Origin: Thalassiosira profunda | Lineage: Eukaryota; Bacillariophyta; Thalassiosirophyceae; Thalassiosirales; Thalassiosiraceae | DNA length: 17,051 nucleotides | Assembly: GCA_036939355.1 (NCBI GenBank) | Contig: JALLAP010001964.1 | Span: 1-17,051 of the forward strand | Reading direction: 5' to 3' | Shown: piece by piece, positions 7,664 through 16,706 of the stretch | Position numbering within the stretch: position 1 is the stretch's first letter | Layout of the letters: each line of letters opens with the position of its first letter | The notes under the pieces: model-generated | The model's database searches: none | What the model was told of the DNA's origin: nothing | The model's input: only the letters and a program-made list of their open reading frames with translations | Translations under genes and position numbers: made by a program

Positions 7664-10370
7664 TCATCCCATCAGATCTTGGATGAGGGCGTTGTACCGT
7701 TCCTTGACCTCCTCCATCGCCTCGGCGCGCTCGACCTTGCCCAATTTCTTGTCCATCATGATCGCGCGAAGCTCGTCCTGGCGCCCCTTGTCGATGGCCG
7801 CCAGCAGGTCGCTGTCAGGTTCCGCTTGTGGCGCTTCCGCACCGCCGCCCAGGACGACGCTCCCGCTCTCGGGCGGGTGGTTGTAGTACCGCACCCCGTC
7901 GATCTCCTCGTACCCTCGCCACCCGTTGTCGGGCTGGTAATTGTCGTACATACCCTCGTTGACGTTGCCCGCTCGGAAGGTCGTGGAGTTGTTCTTGAGG
8001 ATCTCCTCCCCGCGCGTCATCTCTCTGATCTGGAGGCGCTCGCCGTAGCCGCCACCGCCCAGCCCCTTGCCCATGGCCACGACGACGCCACTCGACTGGG
8101 GAACGAATTGCTGGTTGTTTGTCGAGACCTGCCGATCGGCGCTGTTCTTGACCACGTACTCTCCCTGGGCCATTTCTCGGGCCTGGAGCTGCTCGGCATA
8201 CCCCGCGCGCTTCCCGCTCGCGACGACCGCCTGCTGGACCTGCTGGCCGGAACGCATCGTCACCGAGGAGTCGTTCTTGATAATATGTTCTCCCCGAGCC
8301 ATTTCCTGGGCCTGGAGCTGCTCGGCGTATCCTGCGCGCTTCCCGGTCGCGACGACCGTTTCGGTGTACTGCTGGCCGGAACGCATCGTCACCGAGGAAT
8401 CGTTCTTCAGCACGGCCTCTCCTCTAGCCCGCTCCTCCGCCTGGAGTTGCTCGGCATATCCTCCTCCTTTGCCGCCTGCCACGACGACGTCGCTACTCAT
8501 GCCGCGCTGGCCCGAACGCATGGTGACGGAGGAATCGTTCTTGATCACGGCCTCTCCACGAGCCTTCTCCTCTGCCTGGAGTTGCTCCGCGTACCCCCCG
8601 CCCTTCCCGGTCCCAACGACGACGTCGCTGGTCATCCCACTGCGCTGGCTTCCGCGCATCGTCACGGTGGAATCGTTCCGGACGACGTCATCGCCCCGTT
8701 CAGCCTCCCGCATCTGCAGTTCCTCAGCATATCCCCCGCCCTTCCCGGTAGCGACGACGGTCCCGGTGGTGGGTGCAAACTTCTGACTGTTCGTCGAGAT
8801 CTGGCGATCTGCGCTGTTCTTCAACACGGCCTCTCCTCTGGCCCGTTCCTCGGCTTGCAATCGCTCGGCGTAGCTCATGGGCCGATCTTTCTTGAAGTCT
8901 GCCGCCGAAACGAAGCCGGCGTCGGGCTTTCGCAGGTTCCGGCCGCTGGAGCGCATGGTGACAGAGGAATCGTTCTTGATCACCTCCTGCCCGCCTGCCA
9001 GCTCTGCGGCCTGGAGGCGCTCGGCGTACCCGTACCGCTGCCCGCCCGCGACGACGACCCCGTTCGACGGAGAACTGAATTTCTGGTTGTTGGTCGAGAT
9101 TTGACTGTCGGCGCTGTTCTTGACCACCGCCTCACCCCGGGCCCGCTCCCGGGCCTGCAATTCCTCCGCGTAGCCCATGCGCTTCCCTCCTCCCACCACC
9201 GTTCCCGTGTGCTCTCCGAATTTCTGGCTGTTGGTGGAGATCTGTCGATCGGCGCTGTTCCGCAATACAGCCTCCCCCCGCGCCCGTTCCTCGGCCTGCA
9301 GCCTCTCGGCGTAACTCATGGGCCGATCGCCCCACATGCTCCGCACCTTGCCCCCCACGGCCACCTTGGTCGTGGTCTGGAGCTTGCCCCCGTAAACTCC
9401 CGCGCGGTGGTTGCCGGGCGGTTTCTTGACGGGCGGGGCCGCCGCCTTTGCCTTGCGCTGCGCGTTGACCCGGGCCTGCAAAGCGGCGAACTCGCTCCCC
9501 GCCACGGCGCCTCTCAGGCTGCTCGGCCCGGGCTTCTTGGTGACGCTCCCGTACGCGGCGCTCTTCCTCCCCACGCTGACGCTGGCGCCCCCGCCCTTGA
9601 TCATGTCCCACTTGGCCCCGCCGTCGGGCTCCATTTTGACCAAGTATTCGGCCAATCCCTCCCGCAGCGCCTCCAGACTTTGGGGAGGGCACACTTCATC
9701 AAATCCCAAATCGGCCACTGCAATAGACAAATGGAAATGGGGAGGCATAAGATGTGCACATAATTGCAAATTTCACCAAGGAACGATCACGCGCAAATCA
9801 CTCACCCTCGGTCATGACCTTGCCGACCTTCTCCCCGTCCATGACCATGTCCACGGCGTAATCCAAAATGCCCTCCGCATCCGCCTCGGCATCGGCGTGC
9901 GCCCCCAACTTCAACAGGGGCTTGAGGGCACTCCGCAATTTCCTCAGCTCGAGCGGCTCCAGCGGGCGGGGGGCGTGGACGTCGTTGACCGTGGTGGCGG
10001 TGTTGGGCTCGAAGGCGTTCTCCTTGGTGGGGAGGTGCTCGGCGAAGTGCACGGATGATTTGTGCTCCGAGTCCGCCGACTTGTTGGATAGGTCGACGTC
10101 CTCCTTGTCGTCCCGGACCTTCTCGGCGTCGAGCGGCTCCTCGGCGGGCTTCTCCTCCTCCTCCTTCGGCTCGACCTCCTTCTTCTCCTCGGTCGCCTTC
10201 TCGACGACCTTCTTCTTGGGCTTGGGCGACGGCTCCTTGGTCAAACTGTCGCGCAGATTGGTTTGCATGCGGCTGCGGAAGGCGAGGGCGTCGGCCACCG
10301 ACGGGGCCTCCTCCCCCTCCTTGGGCTTGCCGCTCCCGCTCGAGAGCTTCCGGATGAGGTTGACCGTCAT
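7664..10370 (-). CDS. Ten-repeat YAE/LQA/ARGE protein, function unknown
   Basis: Two exons, 10370-9806 and 9717-7664, are joined in phase 1 by an 88-nt intron (GTGAGT donor, TATTGCAG acceptor), restoring MTE-V-ADLGFDEVCPP; the product is about 872 residues. No signal peptide or membrane segment is seen. Residues about 45-100 are Lys/Glu-rich and low in complexity. Residues about 145-215 look helical and span the exon junction (RKLRSALKPLLKLG...SLEALREGLAEYLVKM). Ten tandem repeats of 42-52 residues follow, each opening with a YAE-LQA-E-ARGE-V-KN core. The tail has a WW-like half motif (GWRGYEEIDGVRYYN) that lacks the second Trp, then a charged helix. The start at 10370 (MTVNLIRKLSS) is the nearest ATG; the frame stays open upstream to 10736, so a longer form cannot be excluded. 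A structural, scaffold or cytoskeleton-binding role is a guess from the repeats. Confidence 0.75.
7964..9319 (-). repeat. Coding tandem repeat array, ten units
   Basis: Ten degenerate units of roughly 126-156 nt encode the YAE-LQA-E-ARGE core. After the conserved KN, each unit carries one of two cassettes: type A (NSADRQISTNSQKF, repeats 1, 2, 4, 9) or type B (NDSSVTMRSG, repeats 3, 5, 6, 7, 8). Repeat 10 has a third form (NNSTTFRAGN). Spacers between units end in a VVV-GGK-like strand. Repeats 5-8 are the most alike, suggesting recent duplication. Confidence 0.85.
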
Positions 10371-11084
10371 GTTGCAATTATAGGGCGGTGCACCGAACGG
10401 CGTCGGGCGTTGGTCGTTTGTGGGATTGGGTGGCCGGTGCAAGGCGCACTCTCGAGATTGGACTCGTCCTTCGGCTCGGTTCGACAGCTGCTGAATGACG
10501 AGCTCCGCCGACACTGCAATATTGCAACCAGCGCACACGGCAAGGGGCTTCCTTACGGGGGAAGGCGCCGCCGTCAACGCTCGGCCGGCATGCACCTTGG
10601 AGAATGAGAAGGTGGAAGTGAAAGCAAGCAAGATGAATGAAGGTGCCAAGTGCCAAGATCTTTGTCTTTGTTGTCCAAGTTCCACCAGAGATTGAAGCCC
10701 CACGTAGGAACAGTAATGGCCCACGTAGAAATTCATAAAACTGCCCTAGGGCTCCTGTGATACCGAGGAGACGGCGGTGATACAATTGGCCACTGCACCA
10801 ACAGAACTAGAGTGTCTCTTTTGTTTGGGCAAGAGAAGAGGGGAAAGCAAGGAGCGAGCTCACTGTCTCACCGCTGGGTCCATTCCATGTTGCAGGGAAC
10901 ATCAGGTCGAAGCGAACAGGATCAGGTTCACCTTCTTATGTACAGTCCGCACTAAGATTTCCCTCCTCTTGCAATAAAAATGGTTGTCTCGCGGGATCTC
11001 TCTATTTCTGCTTTTATGTGCACCCAAATCCACATGCATCTCCTGCATGTAACCAACTCTGTACACCACACGGCCCAAGTCTGT
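10371..11084. promoter_or_regulatory. Spacer with likely promoter of the repeat-protein gene
   Basis: This 714-bp stretch lies between the 5' end of the repeat-protein gene and the 3' end of the amidohydrolase gene, both on minus. Short open frames in it show no protein-like composition. It carries a doubled GTGCCAA heptamer (10643-10656) and two copies of CCCACGTAG 21 bp apart. AATAAA occurs at 10973-10978 on plus, but no plus-strand gene precedes it. In-frame openness upstream of 10370 leaves room for a longer N-terminus of the minus-strand gene. Confidence 0.45.
10699..10728. promoter_or_regulatory. Paired CCCACGTAG elements, two helical turns apart
   Basis: CCCACGTAG occurs at 10699-10707 and again at 10720-10728, a start-to-start distance of 21 bp, close to two turns of DNA. 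The ACGT core is typical of bZIP or bHLH sites. They lie about 330-360 bp upstream of the repeat-protein start on the minus strand. Binding is inference. Confidence 0.35.
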
Positions 11085-12273
11085 TCAAAACCCAAACACC
11101 TTCCTCGTGCACCCGCTCAGCGTCCACTTCCGCTCCTCCCTCGTAAACCCCGCCGCAATCATGGCCTTGATCGACATAATGAGCGCGGGACGGATCGACG
11201 CCTTGTGAAACGCCTGGTCCGATCCCCAGAAGCACTTGTGCGCCACCCCGGCCTCCTTCATTTTCTGCATCAATTCAAATCCGCCCGGGTACTTGAGCGT
11301 CCCGTCCGGATGGAGAGCAAAGACGGCCGAACAGGAAATGTACACGTTGGGGTATTGCTGAGCCATCGCGATGCACTCATCTGTGTATTTGAAACCGTGG
11401 TGGCAATCGTCTCCCTCCGGCAAGAACTCGTGCCCGCAGTGCAGCAGCGCGAACGTGATATCGGGATGATTTGCAATGTGTCGCTCGAGGTGGCGGGGGT
11501 TCACGTACTCGTCTCCGCAGCGGCAATCGAGGCCGAATTGCTTCCCCAGTGGTCCGCAGAAGGGCGTCGTGCCAATGTGGATCGCGATTGCTTTGTTGGT
11601 TCCGTCGTGATCATGCAAAGCCTTCACAATGTCGCCAACGATGGGCGAGGTGAGCGGTAGCGCACAGTGCGGCGGCGCGAGCTTCACGCCTCGCACACAA
11701 TCGTCCTTCTTCAGAAACGAACGGAGACGCTCCAACTCCGCCCCCCGATGCTCCTCCCAATCGTCGTGGGTGGTGTTGAGCGACGCCAGGCAGAACACGC
11801 GGCCCTCGCTCGACGAGGCGATGGAATAGACCTTCGTGTTCACGTCGTAGGGAAGCACCACTTTCGGGTACGGATCGTACAGCATGCCGATGGATACGTT
11901 GTTCTCAGCCAGACCTGTTGGTTGCAGAAGATGGGCGCATGTTAGGCGCTGCAAGTTGCAATTTGCAATGCACAACTGACGATCCTCTTCACTCACCGGC
12001 CGCCAATTCCTCGCCATTGCTAAACCAGGGCGACGTGTGGAGGTGGGCGTCGATGATCTCGCCGTCGCAGTAGGCGATCTCCTCCTCGAGCAGCGCGAGA
12101 TCATCCGCCGTCACATTGTAGTCCGTGCGGGCCTCCGGCTTGGCCTTCGTCTTGGCGCCCCCGCGGATGGCCGAGGGGGCGACGCCGAAGGACGTCGGTC
12201 GGCGCCAGAAGGCGGCGCCGCGGCTGCCTTCGACGAGGGAGAGGAGGCCCAGCAACGTGAGGCGATGGTTCAT
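11085..12273 (-). CDS. Metal-dependent amidohydrolase (Amidohydro_2 family), likely plastid-targeted
   Basis: Two exons, 12273-11997 and 11914-11085, join in phase 1 across an 82-nt intron with a GTGAGT donor, a CTAAC branch-point-like motif and an ACAG acceptor; the product has 368 residues. Ligands expected for a TIM-barrel amidohydrolase are all present: HxH at H77/H79 (IIDAHLHTSPWF), Lys170 in RGVKL, H205 in AIHIG, H251 in LLHCGH and D325 in GSDQAF. The family includes decarboxylases and hydrolases related to ACMSD, so the substrate cannot be told. Residues 1-19 are signal-like, followed by AA-Phe22 and the basic, Ser-containing stretch WRRPTSFGVAPSAIRGG, which resembles the signal-plus-transit presequence with Phe at the cleavage site in algae with secondary red plastids. 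Extra Cys residues (C212, C223, C225) near the middle are unusual and might bind metal or form disulfides. The enzyme class is well supported; targeting is inferred. Confidence 0.85.
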
Positions 12274-12770
12274 CGTTGTAGGTATCGCACGTACAGGAGT
12301 GCGGAAGAGTGTTGTTGCCGACGCTCCGCATGCGCAATGCCTCTCCGCAGCACCTCGCTCCAAGGCGAGCTGACGAAGGTGAAGGTGAATACGAAGGTGA
12401 AGGACGAATGGCGATGACGGAGACGCTGATGAGCGAGAGGACGTGTTGTCGCAAGTCGCAAGTCGCAAAGTCGCAAAGGTCATCAGTCTCGAGCGAGTCG
12501 ACCTGGCTGAGTCGACACGGCCGGACGGACGTCCCCACACAACCCATCACCACACGCACCCTCTCGCACGTCTTGGATAATGTCCTTGCTCGCACCCGTC
12601 ACCCATCATCCCCATCGCCCACCAGCCACGCGAGGAGGGAGAGGGAAGCCATCAAGGTGTCACGTGTGATGCACTGCATTGATAGCCGGCGCTAACAACC
12701 CAGAGTGGCCTTCGAATCCTGGGCAGGAGCGGGCGGAGGCGTGCGATCCATTCGCGGACACATCAAGTGG
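12274..12770. promoter_or_regulatory. Divergent spacer between amidohydrolase and SRPBCC genes
   Basis: About 500 bp separate the two divergent starts. It contains a GAAGGTGAA-type repeat (about 12375-12402), four tandem TCGCAA(A)G units, and a CACGTG E/G-box at 12661-12666. GCTAACAACCCAG at 12691-12703 looks like a branch point plus acceptor, so the right-hand gene may have an unidentified 5' exon here; its frame is open without an ATG from the acceptor to 12771. No independent gene is convincing. Confidence 0.45.
12449..12478 (+). repeat. Short tandem repeat, four TCGCAA(A)G units
   Basis: Two TCGCAAG units are followed directly by two TCGCAAAG units. They lie in the divergent spacer about 180 bp from the amidohydrolase start. 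They could be replication slippage products or clustered protein sites. Confidence 0.8.
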
Positions 12771-13226
12771 ATGAGCTACTGCAAAGCGTCCGCCATCGCG
12801 GAGGCATCCCCGGCTACGATTTGGACGACGTGCTTCGAATCGATGCAATGGGAGCTGTGGGACGCCAACCTCCTCCGCCTCGAGGACGTCTCGGGCCCCT
12901 GCGCCGACGGCACCACCTGCACATTCGTGCAGAGGGACGGCCGGCGGTTCGCTTTTGAGCTATCAGATGTAGTACCCGAGAGGAGCCTGACATTTGGTGG
13001 AACGGCCATCGGGGGCGCCATCCGGGCGGAGGGGCGGATAAAGATCGAGCGGGTCGACAATTTCCAGACCAAAGTCCAGTACAGCTTCGAGCTGTCCGGG
13101 CTGGGGGGTTATTTGGTGGGGCTGCTGCGCCAGCAGGACGTGGTCGAGGGGACGGAGCGGGGATTGGCCAAGATCGTCGAATTGTCGGAGGAGGCGCAGG
13201 GATCGGAGACGTTCACCCTCAATTGA
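12771..13226 (+). CDS. SRPBCC / START-like small-ligand-binding protein
   Basis: The ATG at 12771 gives 151 residues, the usual size for a single SRPBCC (polyketide cyclase-like) domain. The pattern fits the fold: a first strand (SYCKASAIAEASPATIW), the family-typical aspPATIW..F.....WELWD run into the early helices, a sheet with GTTCTFVQRDGRRFAFEL and VVPERSLTFGG, and a long C-terminal helix (QQDVVEGTERGLAKIVELSEEA). SRPBCC proteins hold hydrophobic ligands in a cavity, and some are enzymes; no substrate can be given. No targeting signal is seen with this start. The frame stays open upstream to a possible splice acceptor at 12703, so a spliced N-terminal extension is possible. It is divergent from the amidohydrolase gene, which might mean co-regulation. 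Confidence 0.7.
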   Translation: MSYCKASAIAEASPATIWTTCFESMQWELWDANLLRLEDVSGPCADGTTCTFVQRDGRRFAFELSDVVPERSLTFGGTAIGGAIRAEGRIKIERVDNFQTKVQYSFELSGLGGYLVGLLRQQDVVEGTERGLAKIVELSEEAQGSETFTLN

Positions 13227-13287
13227 CAGTGCGAGAGATAACCCAATTGCTCTGGAGAGGCTCTCGCAGCGATCGATACTGAGCTGA

Positions 13288-13695
13288 AAAAGTGAACCAC
13301 TCGCGGGGCTGAAGAGTGGCCGGAAGCGGTGGTGGAGAGAGAATGCCGGAGATAGACAATCAAAGAAGAAGAATGCGGACCCCAACAAGAGGTCTGCCGA
13401 AGTGCTGTTTCTCAAGGAAAGGCTTCGGAGGGTCCGTGAAGCATCAGCCGCAGGCGAAGAGGAGAATGACCGCTTGCAAAATCGGCTCGAGATGGAGGCT
13501 AAAGCGGGAGAGGAGCGAGCGGCTGCAAAGGGGCGAGACGCGTTCGGAGAGGATCGAGAGTAAGAAAAGGTCCAGCGCACGCGCACCTACCAAAGGAGGC
13601 TCCGACGCAGGACCGCGCAGTCTGTTGCTACCCGCGAGGCTGAGATGAAGAAGGGCTTCCAGGGCTCTCAGTTCCGCAAGGCGAGCGAGCTCTGA
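13288..13695 (+). pseudogene. Coiled-coil reading frame without start and with an in-frame stop
   Basis: One frame reads as charged helical protein from 13288 to a TAA at 13561-13563, then continues in the same frame to a TGA at 13693-13695. Segments such as RSAEVLFLKERLRRVREA, ENDRLQNRLEMEAKA and ATREAEMKKGFQG look like a coiled coil. There is no ATG near the beginning. The TAA could be removed if GTAAGA at 13560 is a donor and CGCAG ending at 13610 an acceptor: this 51-nt intron keeps frame but is shorter than the other introns here. It is thus either a decayed remnant or the last exons of a gene whose start I cannot find. It converges on the next gene with 56 bp between stops. Confidence 0.35.
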
Positions 13696-13751
13696 TTCGG
13701 AGTTAGCTCACATTGAAGACGCAAGATGGCCGGAATGCAAAACCAGCTCTC

Positions 13752-16706
13752 TTAGGATTTGTCGTCGACGAGGCTAGGCTGTCGCCGCAGGAGAACGAAC
13801 ACATCGTCAATGCTAGCCTTCTCCGAGCAAGCTGCCAACTGGAATGGATAAAGGAAGGAACCTCTCTCTCGTAGAGCGATGCAGTCAGGAGCCGCAGAGA
13901 GCAAATCCTCCATAGTTTCGCTGCATCCACCCTTGACAGCAGCAATCAGCAGACACTTTCCATCACACATACGCGAGGAAGCAGGAGGGTCCACATCTGA
14001 TCCGAGAAGAACAGCACGAAGAAGATGCTTCGCAGAGTTGAGATTGTAACCGGTGCCCTGTAAGAAGAGATCCAGACAGGATTCCGCCTCGGCGACAACC
14101 AGCTTTAACTCCTCGTAACTCTCTGCGAGGCGCTCCTCCTTGGGTGTCGTTGTATACTCGGGAGGACTCTCTTCGCCACGAACTTCCTCGATGTAGTCAG
14201 TGTAATCTTTTGCCATTGTTTTGTAATATGGCAGCGCCGACTCCAGAAATGGCAGGACAGTTGTATCTTGCAACCCACCCCTGCGCTCGCTCGGGAGGGC
14301 ACGAAGCGCCACTTCCACCACGTGACGGTAGAAGTTATTGGTGCTAGGGCGACAATTCTCTTCGTACGAGTATTCGTCATACAATCCATCGTAGTCTCCA
14401 TCGCTCCTATGGAAGGCCTTTTTCGCCAGGTGCGAAAATGGTATATCGCTTGGATCATGCATGCACGCAGCTAGCAACGATTTGACGGCCGCCTCGAAGC
14501 TGTCCATGCTAGCGTGCATAGTCCAGCAATCGAGTTTGGTACACAACTCCTCTGTCATCTGGATCAGCTCTATCAAGACAGAGGAACCGTGCATTTCAGC
14601 GTTCCCCGTCTCGCGAAGAAGTCGAGCGGCTTGCATCATTGCAGCAGCGAGAACATGGTCATCGTACTCTCCCAAATATCTCTTGGATGTGTCTAGAGTG
14701 TCTTTGAACCGAAGTAGAACGTCCTCTGTACTCAAATCGAATCCAACGCCGAGCCTCATGTGAGCCGCAAGCAAAAGGTTGGTGATGTAGAGCTGCTCCA
14801 TGACACTTCCTTCTTCTTCAATTTCATCAGGCAAACTCATTGCATTGCAGAATGGTAGCACTTCACTACTGCCCATTTCAAGGCAGAGCTCCGGAAACGC
14901 TTCCAATACAAGTTGAATGCGAACAAGAGGGCGGCGAAGCTTCTCTTTCAGAAGCAGGTTCAGCACTGACTCTCCGTCGCCATCTTTTGCGAGCACGCAC
15001 TCAGGATCTCCGTGCTCAAGAAAGTACGACAGAATCTTCTCGCCGTACTCCAGATCGAACCCGGCTTTGATCGTACAACCATCAAAGTGTCTCACGAACT
15101 CGTCATACGGGGTTTCCCTTCGCTCGCAATACGTATAGAATGCGTTCGCTGCATAGTGTACGGGTGATTTGCCTCTGCAGTCCGGGAGGTACAATGTCGA
15201 AGCGGATTGATCCCCAAGAAACTCAACGAGGCGAAACACCGAGAGGTCAAACGACGTAAAACAGTAGTCGCACTTGGCAGGAAGCTCCGGAGGATGGTGC
15301 CACAGACATCCCGGCTCATGATAATATGGCCTCGCCTGGCCAAGCCGAAACAAAGTCCCAAGAGGAGAGAAAGGTGTGCGGCTTCTCCCTTCGATGCGCG
15401 ACTTGACTTCGCCAAATTCAATTGCATAGAGAAGACAGCAGATATTGTTCCACACCCCAACAAGTCCCTCTGAGGATTTCACGGCACCTTCAAATTCTCT
15501 GTACCACGACACGGGCTTCTCACTCTTGCGACCCAAGCGCTGAAATCCATCTACCGCCTTTTCTAGAAGTGGCAAGATGGCTTTGCGGTCACAGCCAATC
15601 CTATCGAGGAGGAGACACAAGCTGTGTTCCTCAATGTGCGATATATAAACGTCCTCAAACGCCTTCGTGAACAATTCGAGAGCCTCCCCGGATCCATCCA
15701 TCTCCTCAACGATTCGATCTATGATCCGCCTATCCACCGAGCGATTGCATGCCATTGACAGGGGAAGCAGACCCTTTGGTCTGTTGCAGAAATTCATCCA
15801 GATGGGGTCCGGGGAGACAAAATCCGATTGGGAAACAACGTTGATTGCATCCGAGAGAACATCTGGAGGAGCGCGATGGTACAGGGTGGCCTGAAGGATG
15901 TTTCTCTCCCGCGGCCGTGTTCCATTGTAATTGACGTCCCAACGTGCGTTTGACTTATAGCCAGGATGGCTACCCTGCAAGGCGAGGAGCGAGCGAACGG
16001 CCCCCCAGTTGATGTTGCTCCCGTACGCACCGTCAAGCAAATCTCTGAACTGCAACCCAATGAGTCGGCAATCAGAGATGCGTATGGAGATGTTGCCACC
16101 GTCGCCATCAACCAGGGTTTGCTCGATCTCATCCAACGCTGTGGCACTCGAGGCGTCGAATAAATCGATTGTGCCAAAGACGAGATGGGCGGGATCGAAA
16201 TCTGACGCCGTGCCCAGCGTTATGAGAAATCTGTCGCCTCCCGAACGGTCGTTCTTCCCATCGACCAAGCTCAGAAGTCCCCGCCTGTTGTGAGGGAAAT
16301 GATGCTGATTGTATTCCCTGCGCCTGTCGCGGGGGGCATTTTCTAGCTGACCCATCGCAGAGAATTCAAGCGCCAGCGGCTGCGTTGCCTCCCCGCCAAA
16401 GAGACGGCCGGGCGCGCCGGCGCCTCCCCCCGTCTCCCCGTGGAGGAAGGACACGAATTTTGTCACGCCCAGGGGGGCCAGATCCGAGTGGAGCGTCACG
16501 GACACGGTCCCCAGATGCTGTGCAGACGTCGCCGCCGTTCGCGTTTCTTTGACGAAGGAAATCAATGCCGTGGACGTCTGGGCTGGCGCGACCGCATTCG
16601 GCAGCGCATCATTGAGGGGACGCTGGCGTGCCATGTTCGCGTCGACGTTCACTGCTGTCTCCTCTTCCCCCGCAGGCTGCTGCTGCTGCTGCTGCTTGCA
16701 GAACAT
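13752..16706 (-). CDS. Degenerate cyclophilin-like domain fused to long ankyrin-like region
   Basis: The first ATG of the frame is at 16706, giving 984 residues in one exon; a second candidate is 16634 (MARQRPLND). Upstream the frame is open to about 16814 without an ATG, so a spliced 5' exon is possible. Residues about 65-215 follow the cyclophilin pattern: LGTVSVTLHSDLAPLGVTKF, NRRGLLSL, GGDRFLITLG, HLVFG and a closing ISDC. The catalytic Arg/Gln block (CypA R55..Q63) is not recognisable, F113 is Leu, W121 is Asp, and only the H126 equivalent (H174) is clear, so prolyl isomerase activity is doubtful. The rest carries spaced ankyrin-like helices (GLLPLSMACNRSVDRRII, GKSPVHYAANAF, LYPFQLAACSEKASIDDVF then LLRRQPSLV), in the style of diatom ankyrin-like proteins. 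A (CAG)6 glutamine run lies near the N-terminus. A protein-binding role is likely; the partner is unknown. Confidence 0.65.
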   Translation of the reverse strand: MFCKQQQQQQPAGEEETAVNVDANMARQRPLNDALPNAVAPAQTSTALISFVKETRTAATSAQHLGTVSVTLHSDLAPLGVTKFVSFLHGETGGGAGAPGRLFGGEATQPLALEFSAMGQLENAPRDRRREYNQHHFPHNRRGLLSLVDGKNDRSGGDRFLITLGTASDFDPAHLVFGTIDLFDASSATALDEIEQTLVDGDGGNISIRISDCRLIGLQFRDLLDGAYGSNINWGAVRSLLALQGSHPGYKSNARWDVNYNGTRPRERNILQATLYHRAPPDVLSDAINVVSQSDFVSPDPIWMNFCNRPKGLLPLSMACNRSVDRRIIDRIVEEMDGSGEALELFTKAFEDVYISHIEEHSLCLLLDRIGCDRKAILPLLEKAVDGFQRLGRKSEKPVSWYREFEGAVKSSEGLVGVWNNICCLLYAIEFGEVKSRIEGRSRTPFSPLGTLFRLGQARPYYHEPGCLWHHPPELPAKCDYCFTSFDLSVFRLVEFLGDQSASTLYLPDCRGKSPVHYAANAFYTYCERRETPYDEFVRHFDGCTIKAGFDLEYGEKILSYFLEHGDPECVLAKDGDGESVLNLLLKEKLRRPLVRIQLVLEAFPELCLEMGSSEVLPFCNAMSLPDEIEEEGSVMEQLYITNLLLAAHMRLGVGFDLSTEDVLLRFKDTLDTSKRYLGEYDDHVLAAAMMQAARLLRETGNAEMHGSSVLIELIQMTEELCTKLDCWTMHASMDSFEAAVKSLLAACMHDPSDIPFSHLAKKAFHRSDGDYDGLYDEYSYEENCRPSTNNFYRHVVEVALRALPSERRGGLQDTTVLPFLESALPYYKTMAKDYTDYIEEVRGEESPPEYTTTPKEERLAESYEELKLVVAEAESCLDLFLQGTGYNLNSAKHLLRAVLLGSDVDPPASSRMCDGKCLLIAAVKGGCSETMEDLLSAAPDCIALRERGSFLYPFQLAACSEKASIDDVFVLLRRQPSLVDDKS
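16677..16694. repeat. (CTG)6 microsatellite encoding Gln6 on minus strand
   Basis: Six CTG triplets on plus read as six CAG codons at residues 5-10 of the cyclophilin/ankyrin protein if it starts at 16706; they would be untranslated if it starts at 16634. Confidence 0.85.

Noticed and set aside
7850..7925. A WW domain at the end of the repeat protein
   Set aside because: GWRGYEEIDGVRYYN resembles the first half, but the second Trp and the closing Pro are missing.
7319..9763. An 814-codon open frame on plus, antisense to the repeat-protein gene
   Set aside because: It follows the repeat periodicity of the minus-strand gene, is rich in low-complexity Leu/His/Pro/Arg, and crosses that gene's 3' boundary. 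The minus frame has a coherent conserved repeat and a good intron, so this is a shadow.
10973..10978. AATAAA polyadenylation signal on plus
   Set aside because: No plus-strand gene ends upstream of it; probably chance.
13316..13560. Possible bZIP transcription factor in the coiled-coil frame
   Set aside because: A basic stretch precedes a Leu-containing helix, but the bZIP N-x7-R spacing is absent (NKRSAEVLF has no Arg at the expected place).
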